Source of the DNA: Sipunculus nudus
Lineage: Eukaryota > Annelida > Sipuncula > Golfingiida > Sipunculidae
NCBI GenBank assembly: GCA_026874595.1
Contig: CM049317.1
Coordinates: 17,531,382 to 17,595,381 of the forward strand
Reading direction: 5' to 3'
DNA: 64,000 nt
Numbering within the stretch: the first letter of the stretch is position 1; every line of letters begins with the position of its first letter. The notes beneath the pieces were generated by a model. The model was not told the origin of the DNA and did no database searches. It saw only the letters and a program-made list of their open reading frames with translations. The translations under genes and the position numbers were made by a program. Positions 24,189 to 36,237 of this stretch are shown here, piece by piece.

Positions 24189-24610
24189 TCAATTACCTAC
24201 AATATATACAAATACAGTGTTTGTTATTAAAGTACAGATTGTATATTCATAATGTTTGTACAATTTTAATGTAATTTTGCATTCATAATGATTCATGTAT
24301 GAGTAAATTGTGCGATGTTTGCCGCACTGTTTTTGTTTAATGTACGTGTTCACAAGGACATTAACGAAAGTTTAAAGATCCACAGTTTGCCTCACGTTTT
24401 TCTGTGGACATAATCACCTGCTGGTTGTCATTTGTTAATTCAATGACAAACTTCCGTATTAAGATTGCACGACTGATTCCCAAACATACACGCAGGTGGG
24501 AACACATGCTTTACTATTGTACATACTAATGGGGCTGAGTTGGGTAGTAAGACGCTGGCTACGTGTCAAACAACTCAGTCACAGTCGAGTGGGCTCACTG
24601 TAAAAGCTGA
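24189..24610. other. Spacer
   Basis: Nothing recognised between the end of family E copy 2 and the following AAACATGTTT cluster. Confidence 0.4.
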
Positions 24611-25078
24611 GGACATGTTTCGCATTTTAATGAGAAAGACCAGCTTGTCCCACTTTTTGAAACATGTCTTTCGTGATTTGCTGTTTCACACTGATTTAGC
24701 CGTTTCAAATATGTGTAAAACATGGTTCGGATTTAAAACATGTTTTAAAAAGATGATTTCCATATAAAACATGTTTCACCTAAACATGTCTCAAAGAGAA
24801 ACAGGTTCAGACACCAAAAGATTGAAACATGTTTCTTGTAACATGTTTTAAAAGTCATACATGTCATTTTTAAACGTGTCTTGAGACGCGTTTCAGACAT
24901 CTCAGTTTTAAAACACCAGGGACTTGAAACATGTCATTGTCTCGTTTTTCGAAACACCAAAAAGATGTTTTAAAAGGTGAAGTGTCTTAAGACATGTTTC
25001 AGACGTCTCGGTTTTAAAACACCTATGGCTTGAAACATGCAGTTGTCTCACCCTCGAGAACACGTTTTAAAAGCTAAA
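24611..25078. repeat. Cluster of AAACATGTTT-type palindromes (family H)
   Basis: GAAACATGTTTC, TAAAACATGTTTTAAAA and close variants recur a dozen times. A longer unit (AGACATGTTTCAGACGTCTC followed by GGTTTTAAAACACC and GGCTTGAAACATG) occurs twice about 110 bases apart near 24,880 and 24,990. Similar words recur at 46,880-47,095. The function is unknown. Confidence 0.7.
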
Positions 25079-27234
25079 ACTCATGATAAAATTATTGTTT
25101 CATCATGCAAGTTAACGCTGCGTGATAATGTGTTTGCAGCATCTATAAATATACATGTACCATCATACGTTATTTTGTAAATTATCATATGAACAAAAGT
25201 AGAAGCCATTATATTCATTGTGTGGCTTGTATATGCCTAACAGAAGTACATGCATGGATACATAAACTCAATGAACAAACTAACAGAATTCCCTTCAGAA
25301 TAACATTTCTGATTTTCTTAAATACTAATCTATAATATTGGTAAGTTATTGAGCCCACAATAAAGCAAATATAGTGATTACTGATGCATCATAAGAATTA
25401 AACATTTTACCTCAAAGTATTACATGGAAATAAAATTTTTATTTAAGTGTGATATGGATGTAAATTAAACATATGTTTCAGTTGCTTCTTGCAAGGATGA
25501 TAATCTTAATAAATAGTCACATAACAAAGGAAAATCATCCCTTTTTACTGAATGTCCATAACAGTTACAAAAATGGTAAAACGTTTATCTACCTTTGACT
25601 AACTCTATTAATGAAAACATATAAAAGAAAAGATATACAGATAACTTTAAGATAAAGTGTATCAATTTATCTATTGTAAAGACCGTCCTATGAAAGAAAT
25701 CTTGAAACTGAACTACTTTGATTTTATGCTTCATCACTACAAACAAACTTATCAAACCAGAATGTAATGCCTGATATACACCATACATTCATCTTAAAGA
25801 CTCCATGAATCTTGTTAAAGACATGCCTTAATTGTGGTTAGTTAATTCACTATAACAGTATAAAGATTAAAATATCAACTTGTTTTTATACTATATAATT
25901 AATCCAGACTGTGCCCACAGTTTCTATAACACTACACATCAGGACAAAGTTATTCCATATCAATCACTTCTGTGTAACCTCAAAGTACTTTATACATCTG
26001 AATGCATCTGAACTATTGGCCATACATTCACTTTAACACAGTACTTTCAGGATGCAAAAGATAAAACACTAGTCAGCATACAACAAGGGATGTATTTTAA
26101 GTGATGTATAAATTTATGTAAACAGCATCCACTTGCTTTCAAGGTGCAAATGAAAAAACATCAGCAAGGAATACTGAATTTATTTCAAGTCTCTTTTTAT
26201 TTGACCTGTCGACTGTATATAAAAAAGTAGTACTTCCAGGGAGAAAATGAATCAAGGGACCTATGATTCAGGGCGCTCAGCTGAAGTTTGAAATTTTAGC
26301 AAATGCAAAACATGATGACTTCTATTGTAATGTTTTTCATATATATAAGCATAAGAATAGCTAAGGGAAAATGGCCCTCCTACTTGGTCATAGTAAAGTT
26401 CTAAATATATGATTGCAAAACTAATACTCTGGCAAGACAGTGATGAAGAAAAACCGTAAAAGTTTTGGGATACTTTGATGAATAAGTAAACGATTTACAG
26501 ATGGACAGGCGATTGGACAGAATGGACTGATAACATTATTTCACTTTCACGGGAATTCAGTTTATATTAAACCCTATTTTTTCAGCATATTCACGATTTC
26601 CATTCATAGTTTTTATCAGATTAATTTTTTTAATTTACAAGTTTCTAAATTTGTAATAAAAAGGATCTAAAAGTATAAGTTAAAATATCAGAATTGTAAG
26701 TTGCATTATTATTTATCCAGAGTTAAGCTCACATCAGGTCATATTATGCACATATATTTTATCAATTTTAAATCACAAATGTTCAAACTGAATTTAAAGA
26801 AAATATGCAATAACATGGCACCTTCAAGATTATTCCTTGAATCACAATTTACAAGTATTGTACATAGGAGTTTTCAGTACAAGTTTAATTTTATTCACTG
26901 AAATAAAAGGTTCAGTAAAGTTGATTAAATATAAACATCTTTTTAAATGAAGTATAGACACTATTGGTTGAATGAGGGACAAACAATATCATGATAATTA
27001 CTGTCTTAGCTATAATTTAATTATTACTGGAATCAATATCCAATTTCACACCTGGTGAAGTTTTTCTCTTCTAAAGTAAGGAATTTCTTATCTGATGAAC
27101 ATCCACACTTTTATAGCAATACACCACTTTGTGGACACAATTAAATGTACACTTTAATCACTGTAACCAGGGTGGTACAATACAAAATCTAAAATGTAGC
27201 ATAGCCTAGAATATGAATGAAAACAATACAGAAA
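25079..27234. other. AT-rich spacer; 26,990-27,175 duplicated near 61,455-61,620
   Basis: There is no gene-like frame. Words ACTATAATTTAAT, CAATTTCACAC, AAAGTAAGGAAT, GAACATCCACACKTTTATA, GTGGACACA and CACTGTAACCA follow one another in both places, marking an old dispersed copy of about 180 bases. Confidence 0.5.
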
Positions 27235-28850
27235 ACTAGAATACGGGTAGTCGACAAGCGACTACGTGTATCCGCCTTATTCAGAGTGGAACGGGTGAAG
27301 TGAGGCATGGATTGAGTGGCAAGGGGAAATAGAGTGTTGCATATTAGCATGGATGTCTGCAGCCAAATGGTGTATGTAGGTTGCCCCCCCTACCTCAAAA
27401 TCCAGAAAGCCGTCCAAGTTGTATACATATGCAAAATTTAAGGCAGATAAGTCAAACCAGTACATGTATATGATTGATTTTAGCCCGTGGCAGACAAACA
27501 GATGGACGCTGAGCAAAAATGGTTGCAGGTGACACCACCAGTTTTGCGTATGATAAAGAGCTATGTGAGAACTATACACATGCAAAACTTTGGCCCAATC
27601 GGTCAAACGGTTCCCAGGATATGAGCTTGGATGTCTGCTGCATAAACTAGAATGCAGGTGGTGCCACCTGTCATAAAATCAAGAGAGCTGTCGAGGATGT
27701 ATAAACCTGCAAAATTTTAGGCAGATATGTCAAACCACTGCCGAGATATGAGTGATTTAATCCCATGGCAGACAAACAGACAGGAGCTGTGCAAAAATGG
27801 CTGCAGGTGGCGCCACCAGTTTGGCGTATGTTATAAAGCTTTCCAAGGGCTACATTTGTGCAAAAAAATTTTCCTGATCGGTCAAACGGTTCCCCAGATA
27901 TGAACTTGGATGTCTGCAGCGTAGACATGAATGTAGGTGGCGCCACCTGTCATAAAATCAGAAAAGCTATCCAGGATGTTTACGCATGCCGAATTTCAGG
28001 TGAATTATTCAAGTCACTGCAGAGATATGAGTGATTTTAACCCAAGGCAGACGAACAGATGGACACTGTGCAAACATGGTGGCAGGTGGCGCCACCATTT
28101 TTTGTGTATGTTATAAAGCTCTCCAAGGGCTACATTTGTGCAAAAAAAATTTTCCTGATCGGTCAAACGGTTCCCCAGATATGAGCTTGGATGTCTGCAG
28201 CGTAAACGTGAATGTAGGTGGCGCCACCTGTCATAAAATCAGAAAAGCTATCCAGGATGTATACGCATGCCAAATTTCAGGTGAATTAGTCAAGTCACTG
28301 CAGAGATATGAGTGATTTTAACCCAAGGCAGACGAACAGATGGACACTGTGCAAACATGGTTGCAGGTGGCGCCACCATTTTTTGTGTATGTTATAAAGC
28401 TCTCCAAGAGCTACATTTGTGCAAAAAAAATTTTCCTGATCGGTCAAAAGGTTCCCCAGATATGAGCTTGGATGTCTGCAGTGTAAACATGAATGTAGGT
28501 GACGCCACCTGTCATAAAATCAGAAAAGCTATCCAGGATGTTTACGCATGCCGAATTTCAGGTGAATTAGTCAAGTCACTGCAGTGATATGAGTGATTTT
28601 AACCCAAGGCAGACAAACAGATGGACCCTGTGCAAACATGGTTGCAGGTGGCACCACCATTTTTTGTGTATGTTATAAAGCTCTCCAAGGGCTACATTTG
28701 TGCAAAAAAATTTTCCTGATCGGTCAAACGGTTCCCCGAGATATGTGGGTTTATGTGTGGAAACAGACGCACAAATGGACGCAGAGCGCAGAGGAAAGGT
28801 CAGAGCTGAAAACATAGTATCCGCAAAACTCTGTTTTGGCGGATACAATT
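27235..28850 (+). mobile_element. Family B copy 3, the most complete
   Basis: It starts ACTAGAATACGGGTAGTC with a near-terminal hairpin GTAGTCG/CGACTAC around ACAAG (27,246-27,264). The common leader follows (GGGTGAAGTGAGGCATGG, AGTGGCAAGGGGAAATAGAG). Then come tandem cores; a 281-bp double unit repeats from 28,031, 28,312 and 28,593, each with two 12-base GGTGGCGCCACC-type sites. It ends with a 30-base near-palindrome at 28,817-28,846 (GTATCCGC and GCGGATAC around AAAACTCTGTTTTG) and AATTA. No frame is coding; near-identical 90-codon frames reflect the repeat. The plan matches tandem-core non-autonomous Helitron-like elements (inference). Confidence 0.8.
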
Positions 28851-29248
28851 ATAAGTTTCATCTAGTTTATGCAAGGGAGGTTCAGGGCAGAGAAGAAGCC
28901 TGCAAAGAGGGGAAACTGGCCAAGCTCAGCCAAGGGAAGCTGCCTTGAGTGGATTACATAACACAGGTGAAGGCTGTACTAGGTGGGCTAGATGTAAACA
29001 ACACTTGACATGGTGTATAAAAGCTGCTCTTTTCAATTCATACTTTGAAATTTCAGATTTTTTAAAATTAAATTATGTAATATGCTGTGAAAATTAAATC
29101 AACAGAGCTTACAGGGAAAAATTGTGCTGTGGCCAAAATTTAAAGTATTGATTTTTTATTAATGCTAATAACTTTAAAAAATTGCAAAATTTAGATCTTC
29201 TTTTTGGTAAAAAAATGGCCCTTGATTAAATAAAGTTATATCCCTGAA
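28851..29248 (-). repeat. Spacer with a family F core fragment
   Basis: From about 29,095 the text AAAATTGTGCTGTGGCCAAA is the complement of part of family F copy 1 near 12,250-12,270. Upstream of it nothing is recognised. Confidence 0.4.
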
Positions 29249-31796
29249 AACAAGGCCAACAGGCCTAATGCGAACCTGTGCATTGGGAAATATACCAGGT
29301 ATAATGCTTCAAAGCTGGACCATTACTTTTCATGTATATGAACTATGCAAGTACTAAACATTTTGAATAAGAAACAATTACACAAACATCACTGCTGAAA
29401 TTCTGGCATAGGTGCACACAACACTAAAAAGATTGTAGCTGGCACCACCAGTCTTGTATACAATGAAGCTATCAGAGATATATACATAAGCCCAATTTCA
29501 GACTGATATATCAAACCCCTCCTGAGAAAATTGTGTGCAAAGGTCATGGTAGGTGGCGACACCTGTCTTGTGAGCGAGAAAGCCATCAAAGACACATAGA
29601 CAGGTGAAAATATTAGGCCAATAAATCAAACTTACCATGAGTCTGATGCATGGGGCTGACCAGGCTTAGGTGAGAAAGGCTGTTGCCCCGAGTGAACTGT
29701 CACAAATTGCTTGCTCAGACTACTGCACTGAGTGAACTCATGACCTGCAACTGGCTAGACTGAGTGAACTTTTGACCTGTACCTGGCTGCACTGAGTGAA
29801 CTCTTGACCTGTTGCATAATCTGACACAGTTTGCAGTCTGCCAAACCTATAAATAGAATGCAGTTACTACACTGAGTAAACTCCTGACCCATACCTGGCT
29901 GCACTGAGTGTACTCTTGAGCTGTTGCCTTATCTGATACAGTTGGCAGTCTGCCAAAGCTATAAATAGATCCAGACTGACCTCTAGCCTGTTGCCAAATC
30001 TGAAATAGTAGCCACACCATTGCATAAGCTCATGCAGGGGCCCTGTCCTGAGGGGCTTGACACCCATGAAGTGATCACATGGTGCCCATGAGGTGTTCAC
30101 ATGTCACCCATGAGGTGATCACATGCCATGTGCTTGGCTGCACTGATTGAACTCTTGACCTATATCTGGCTGCACTGAATGAACTCTTGATCTGTTCCCA
30201 AATCTGAAACAGTTGGCAGTTTCTCATCCTATTTAAAGATACAGATTCAATCTTGGCCTGTTGGTATATCTGTTTACACATACTGAAAGACTTTGGTTAA
30301 CATTTCTTTTTTCAAGCCGACATATTCATAAACTTTTTATCAAAATATCTAGAATAATAAAAGATGCAGTACTTTCATTGTTAAAGGTCCAATAGTTCTG
30401 CCAAAAATCATTCTAGTAAACTTGAACTAAGGCCACCTAAGAATAATTTTTGTGCAATGTTACAGAAGATATAATTGAAATAATAATTTTGTAGAAGAAC
30501 ACTATTGCAGTCCTCAGTTTGAAAAAGACATAATAATGGCCATAAGACCAACTAAAGCTTTTCACAACTCAACCAAAAGTCACCAAACTCAGTATATTCT
30601 GATACGATTGAAAGAACCATGTCCTAGGATAATTCTTTTGAAAAATTGAACAATTCAACTTGACAGTTTCATCATTAAGCTGAAAGAGGCTAAAATTATG
30701 AGGTTTTTTGCCCATAAAAAAACAGGTCAATGTAGGTGGCACCACTAAATCTACAACTTCAAATATGAGTCATGTGACCAACATTTGCACAATACCTGGT
30801 AATGCTAGCTTCTGTCATTTCTGAGAGTACTAGATCAGTATGCTTACTTGGCCGAATGACTGTTCAAATTTCAGTATAACTCCACTAAAATTCATCAAAT
30901 GCAAACCATTTGAACAAACTTGACAGGGCTTGCCTCTGGGATCATTTATGTAAAATATTTAACAATTTGGCTGGACCGTCTACAAGAAGACGACTTTTAA
31001 AATATTGTCAGCTTTTTCCTTATAAAATCTAAGTAAATGCAGATAGCAAAAAAATAAGCTGAATCCCACAAAATTTGATATGTGACAGATTATTGCATAA
31101 AATCTGGGAATGGTAGCTCCTGCTATTCCTGAGAAACTATGGATTATTGTACAGATGACCAATGACCCCTGTACAAAAATAGGTCAATTCAGGTGGTGCC
31201 ACCAATACTTGAATTTCATATATGACTCATGTGACCAACACTGGCAAAAAATTTAAATAAAAGTTTTGCATGTGTATAGATCTCACATAGCTCTTCATCA
31301 TAGGCAAAACTGGTGGCACCACCTGCAACCACTTATGCACAGCATCCATTCTGTTGATCTGCTTTGGGATAAAATCACTCATATCTCGGCAGTGGTTTGA
31401 CTTATCCACCTGAAGTTTTGCAGGTTTATACATCCTGGACAATTTTCTCGATTTTATGACAGGTGGCACCACCTACATTCACATTTCAGCTGCAGACATC
31501 CACGCTAATATGCAACACACCACGCTCTATTCCCCTAGCCACTTAATCCATGCCTCACTTCACCCGTCCCACTCTGATTTCTGCTGATACACATAGTGGC
31601 TTGTCGACTACCCATATTCTGGTTTTAAAATGTCCTAGTCCGAAACTTGCAGGTCAGAAACGTCCATTTTGCTGAAATCATAATGACTAAGGTAGATATG
31701 CAGGACTTAGGAGGATCAATATTAAATTTTAAAAATAAACCTCCATTCATACTCCTAAACTTTCCACAGGTTTGCATTAGGCCTGTAGGCCTTGTT
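29249..31796 (+). mobile_element. Family E copy 3 with both terminal inverted repeats
   Basis: The left end AACAAGGCCAACAGGCC...GCGAACCTGTG is mirrored at 31,766-31,796 (CACAGGTTTGCATTAGGCC and GGCCTTGTT), giving inverted ends of about 30 bases. The interior follows copy 1 block for block up to about 31,251, after which a reversed family B piece is inserted. A 120-base extra stretch of the CACTGAGTGAACTCTTGACC array distinguishes it from copy 1. No transposase is present. Confidence 0.7.
31255..31623 (-). mobile_element. Family B copy 4, reverse, partial
   Basis: Cores with GGTGGCACCACC near 31,313 and 31,463 are followed by the leader complement (CACTTAATCCATGCCTCAC) and TATTCTGGT, a variant of the family start. 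The palindromic end is missing. It is inserted inside family E copy 3. Confidence 0.65.
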
Positions 31797-33775
31797 ATAC
31801 AAAGGAGACAGTATTAAAAGTTCTAGGCCAAAGGCTGCAGAAATCATTCGTCCAACTACCTTTCTTAGGAGACAAATAATCCAAAATATTGCAAGACAGT
31901 TCACAATGACTGGGATATATTGATCAGTGCAGTGATTATAGGTGATGAAGTCAATCAATGTGACGTCTACATCATCAGCCCTTTGTGACGTCATTATTTT
32001 CCTTAAAAAAGCTGTCGTAAGGATGACCTCCTGTGTAGGAGCGTTTTGGGGGCTCATTATAATAATTAAGTCAAAAGGGCAGGGCATAAGGACTCTGGTG
32101 GATGAGTTAATTGTAATGAGACTGCTTATATGGCATTGTGCATTCAGCCAGAATTTTAAACATGTGACACCTGATCTTGTTGTTCTGCTAACACTGAGGG
32201 ACAAGTCCTCTTTGATCTGATTCTTGGGCATGTGCCTGAAAAAGGTGTTAGTAACCTTAGAGAGCAAGTGTCGCATGTTTGAAATTTTGGATGGATGTCT
32301 TGGATGACTGCAGTGTATAACTCCTGCATGTATAGCAAAAATGGTAAAATCTTGTTAGAACTTCAGGGATGTCTAAACAAAGGTTATGACTTTTGGATTT
32401 TCCTAACAGGGCACAAATCATAACTGTTGAACCAAGAAACTTTAAACTCTACATCCAAGCAGGTCTTGGAAACCTGAAATAAGGTTATGGTAATCTATAT
32501 TCTGTGAGCTATGAGACAAAAACATGATTTGAGCATCCCAAACTTGGCATAAATCTCAACCTCTGGACCAACCCGAACCTTCAGGGGTCGTGTGACCTAT
32601 ATTCTGCAAATTATAAGCATGATTTTGAGCAGACATTTGGAAGTTGTTCTTCTCAGTAGTCAAGGTTGCTTAATAGATATTTTTCATTGGATCATAAAAT
32701 TGAAATAATAGGCCAAACATTTAAATCTGTCAGAATGTAGAGTTTGATCAAAAAAGGCCAAACCACTGATACAGAAATGTCACAGACTCTTGAATTTCAC
32801 TTCAGTTATTCCAGATAGAGTAAATTATACACTGACATATAATTATTTAATGCCTTTATGTCAAATATGGCCCATGGGTTACTTGCTTGAGTTAATGGAC
32901 GACAGCTGGAGAATGGATATTACATGATATTTAGCAGAGTTTACATTGGTCTGTTTTTAATACAGAATATAAACCATATCATGTTGCATATTTTCCATAA
33001 TATTCAGGTATGGAGAAACATGCGAGTCACTTATTTAATTCTGTTTTACATTGACTTTTATTTTATTTATTTTCAGTCCTTGCCACTGTGGCATTTGCTT
33101 TTCTTCTCCTTCCAATGTGTCAGTATCTTCTCAAACCATTCTCGAATGGCCAAAAGTAAGTACAGTTATTTATCAGTTCAGGTACAGCTGCTTTTGTGTG
33201 TCTATATTTGGGTCCACATCTCTGGGCTTTAGTGTTGACACTGAAACCCTTTGTAGTCACACCACCTTAATCTGGACCACATCTAGAACTACATTCATGT
33301 TCCTTTCTGTATAATCAGTGCAGGGTCATGCTCCTAACACTGATATTCATCCTGTATGACTCTCGTTGTCTTTTTCTGCTTGGCTGGATTTGTATATGTG
33401 CAGGAGGAATGTGAATACGGACAATTAAGTTCCATAAAATCATAGGTGTGATTTTTGGCATGTTGCACACTCTACACACGTAGAAGATGAATGGAGATAC
33501 ATGGATAAAAGCATAATGTACTTTTTCCATCAAATAATAAGTACCAACATTTTATAGACAATAAATTTCATTTAAATTGACCTTTTCACGTACCAAGTTT
33601 GTTGAAAATGCAGTAAAAATAGTGTTTTCTCCTAAGTTGTATAAAGTGGTATTTGCCAATATTTTGTAGTAAAATGTTGCTTGTTCTTGAATACAAAAGG
33701 AATAAAGCTTTCCCAGGTGCAATCAGTGGTATGAAACATCAGCAAGCCCTTGTGGCCGTATCAATTAGCAAATAA
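31797..33775. other. Spacer with a fragment of the 56 kb repeat core
   Basis: From about 32,400 to 32,890 the text ACAGGGCACAAATCATAACT, then GGTCTTGGAAACCTGAAAT, ending CCCATGGGTTACTTG, parallels the tandem cores at 56-57.8 kb. An open minus frame of about 170 codons at 31,755-32,276 overlaps a repeat end and has no recognisable domain; I do not call it a gene. Confidence 0.45.
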
Positions 33776-33981
33776 AGATTTTCCAAGCTTCTAGCTGGTG
33801 TTTCTTCTGTCATGTCACTTCTATTTATTTTGGTGAACAGGCACAGGTTGACTTTGTGTACTAACACACAGAACCAATAAAATATAACCATAATTGGAGA
33901 TGTGCAGGGATGGTTTTGCTAAGAAATTAACTTTTGTATTAAGCCATAGTGAACTAATGGTGTGAGATAATTCACATATTC
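33776..33981 (+). repeat. Fragment of the fold-back family
   Basis: AGCTTCTAGCTGGTG, then TACTAACACACAGAACCA and TGGAGATGTGC...GAACTAATGGTGTGAGA parallel 14,590-14,820 of the fold-back element, block by block. Confidence 0.6.
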
Positions 33982-34404
33982 TTTTTAGCCCTCAGCCCTT
34001 GGGCTATTGTCGTCATCCAAGCTGTCCGTCCGTCCGTCCGGCGTCCGTTAACTTTTACCTTGTGAGTTGGATATCTGGAAAAGGATTCACCGTCAGAATT
34101 TTATTTCCTCGGTAAAGATGTATATCGACAAAATCTCAGTCAAGTTCGAAGATGGGTGACCTTGACCTGCTTTTCAAGGTCACATGGCTTATAATAGAAT
34201 AAAACTTTGAAGCTTATTTTTCAGGAAGCATTTGCTGGATTGTTATGAATCATGGTACATACCTCTCCAGTTTAAATTTATAACTGAGACATGTACAGAT
34301 ATACATCCATGTGAGAACAGATATTTAGTACTTGTTACTGTTACCACCTTTAAACACTGTTCTTTTGGCTGAGGGCTTTTGTCAGCTTCTGCTGATATTC
34401 TAGT
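33982..34404. mobile_element. Family G: short element with inverted ends
   Basis: It begins TTTTTAGCCCTCAGCC and near the other end has GGCTGAGGGCT (34,365-34,376), an 11-base inverted repeat. The high-coordinate terminus reads TATTCTAGT, complement of ACTAGAATA, preceded by a hairpin TCAGC/GCTGA around four bases, the same border plan as family B. A GTCCGTCCGTCCGGCGTCC tract follows the first end. Inside lies GTGACCTTGA...TCAAGGTCAC at 34,156-34,183. It is non-coding. Confidence 0.7.
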
Positions 34405-34833
34405 TAATATTTATTTACCTTCAATATACAACTTAAAATGCAAAAACAAAATCATATTTTAAAGGGGACATTCCTGTTTTGAGATGCAGTTGATTCTATT
34501 TATAGCAACAAAAGGGGAAATAATGGCAGCCCATTTCAGACACTTACAGGACCAGAGTTCATTCCTTAAATCAGATTCAGCCTAATAAGAGAGATTACAA
34601 ACCTAAGGTCTACTGTTATGACAATACCTGAAATAAAGAGCTATCTCTGGTTAAGAGGCCCTTAATGCAGATGCTCCCAGTATCTCACAGTTGCTGTGCA
34701 CACAGGCAGTCAAAACCACTCCATGTAGTGAATTGTAGTGGTGACACAATGGTTTGTATTTAATCAGGGAGTGTGTATATTAAAATGGAGTGCATGTCCT
34801 TATATTTAAGTGAACTATATAAGTGCATTTTTA
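34405..34833. other. Spacer
   Basis: No feature recognised. Confidence 0.4.
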
Positions 34834-35385
34834 GCGAACCTGTGAGCTTATGCTTGTAAAAAACATTTTTGCTTGTAAAAAACACATCAATGTAGGTGGT
34901 GCCACCAATACCTCAAAATCAGATATGACATATGTGACAAACATTGGTATTAAATTTGGTCATTATAGCTCTAGCCGTTTCTGAGATTTTAATTTTAGTG
35001 TGCTTTTTTTGGACAGATGACTAAGTTCAACCTCCTGTAACTCGACCAAAAATCTCGAACTGGAACCATTCAAACAAACTTAAGAGAGATTGTTCCAGGG
35101 ATCATTTCTGTGAAATATTGGACAATTTGGCTGGACAGTTTCAGAGAAGACGATTTTTAAAGTTTTTTAAGCTTTTTCTCAATAAAATCTAAATTAATGC
35201 AGATACCCAATAATAAGCTCCAGGGCACCAAGTTTCACATGTGATGAATTCTTACATGTAATTTGGAGCTGCTAGCTCCGACAGTTTCTGACTTACAGCC
35301 ATGGACGGCGGAAAGCCAGCCCGGACGGCGGACGGCTGACGACGGACGGACGACGCTGCGCCATCGCATAAGCTCACAGGTTCGC
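34834..35385. mobile_element. Short family E element (MITE) with 20-bp inverted ends and TA flanks
   Basis: GCGAACCTGTGAGCTTATGC at the left is exactly complementary to GCATAAGCTCACAGGTTCGC at the right, and TA lies directly outside both ends (34,832-34,833 and 35,386-35,387). The 552-base interior is the family E tail block (GGTGGTGCCACCAATACC, CTAGCCGTTTCTGAGAT) with a GACGGACGGACGACG tract before the right end. TA flanks suggest a Tc1/mariner-like or other TA-targeting transposase supplied in trans (inference). Confidence 0.8.
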
Positions 35386-35449
35386 TAAAAAGTATCTAGC
35401 TTCAGCAATTCTTATGTTAAGTGAGTAAATATATTTCCTGATTTTTTAA

Positions 35450-35838
35450 AAAGTGCATTATGTTTGGGCCCATAACTTCAATAAATTAAGTAATACTGAA
35501 CCAATTTTTGGTTTGAACACAGGAAATGTATGGAAAAATATGCATATTAAATATGATGTAAAACAGATCAGGGGTTTTGATATTAGGCAGTCTTGAAGTG
35601 TAACAATAGGTTTTTAATGGAAAACATAGGTATTTCCTTAATATCTCAAAAGAACAAAGTCCTAATGACCCAATTTTTGGCATGGTAGGAGATTTTGGGG
35701 ACATCTAACTGTATGCAAAATTTTGGATTTGTAGCTCCAACAGTTTCAAAACGTGCCCTGTTAATGGATGGATGGACAAACGACGGACAAAGGACCATGA
35801 CTATAGCTCAGATGACTTATAGTCAGCTGAGCTAAAAA
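35450..35838 (-). mobile_element. Family F copy 2 (reverse)
   Basis: Its end hairpin lies at 35,804-35,834 (arms TAGCTCAGATGACT and AGTCAGCTGAGCTA around TAT), preceded by a GACGGACAAAGGACCATGAC tract. The core matches copy 1 in reverse (AGGAGATTTTGGGGACATCT, AATATCTCAAAAGAACAAAG). It is non-coding. Confidence 0.75.
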
Positions 35839-36237
35839 AAGTGTAAAACTTAAATTTTCTGTTCAAAGGAAGCATTACTGATTTATTAATATAAAATGGG
35901 ATACTTTTCAAGGGTTGTTTTTACCAGCAGCTGTTAGTTTTTCATTGATTTACTATAAATCACTATGCTCATACCAAAATAAAACATTGATCTAACTGAC
36001 TAACTTAATATGAAAAAACAAAAGTTTTAATATGCTTTAATAATGTAAAGTGTTTAACATCTTTGAATAAAAAATCCTGAACTACTCCTCATAACTTTCA
36101 AATACCAGAAATCATGCCCTGATCAATATAAAATTGCAATTTCAGCACTGCTGCAAACTACTTACAACACAGGTTTTTATCACACTGTAATCTAAGCATC
36201 AGCTTTTATAGGGTAGAGTCAATGAGTTGTAATGAAG

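Noticed and set aside
28031-28587. Adjacent 90-codon plus-strand frames with nearly the same peptide
   Set aside because: They follow the 281-bp double core of family B; the similarity is the DNA repeat, and the frame is not kept in other B copies.
18791-28850. CRISPR-like array of evenly spaced palindromes
   Set aside because: The spacers are themselves repeats of each other, the genome is animal-like, and no cas genes exist; these are tandem cores of mobile elements.
31755-32276. A 173-codon minus-strand frame
   Set aside because: Its end lies in a family E terminal repeat, the peptide has no recognisable domain, and no splice or start context supports it.
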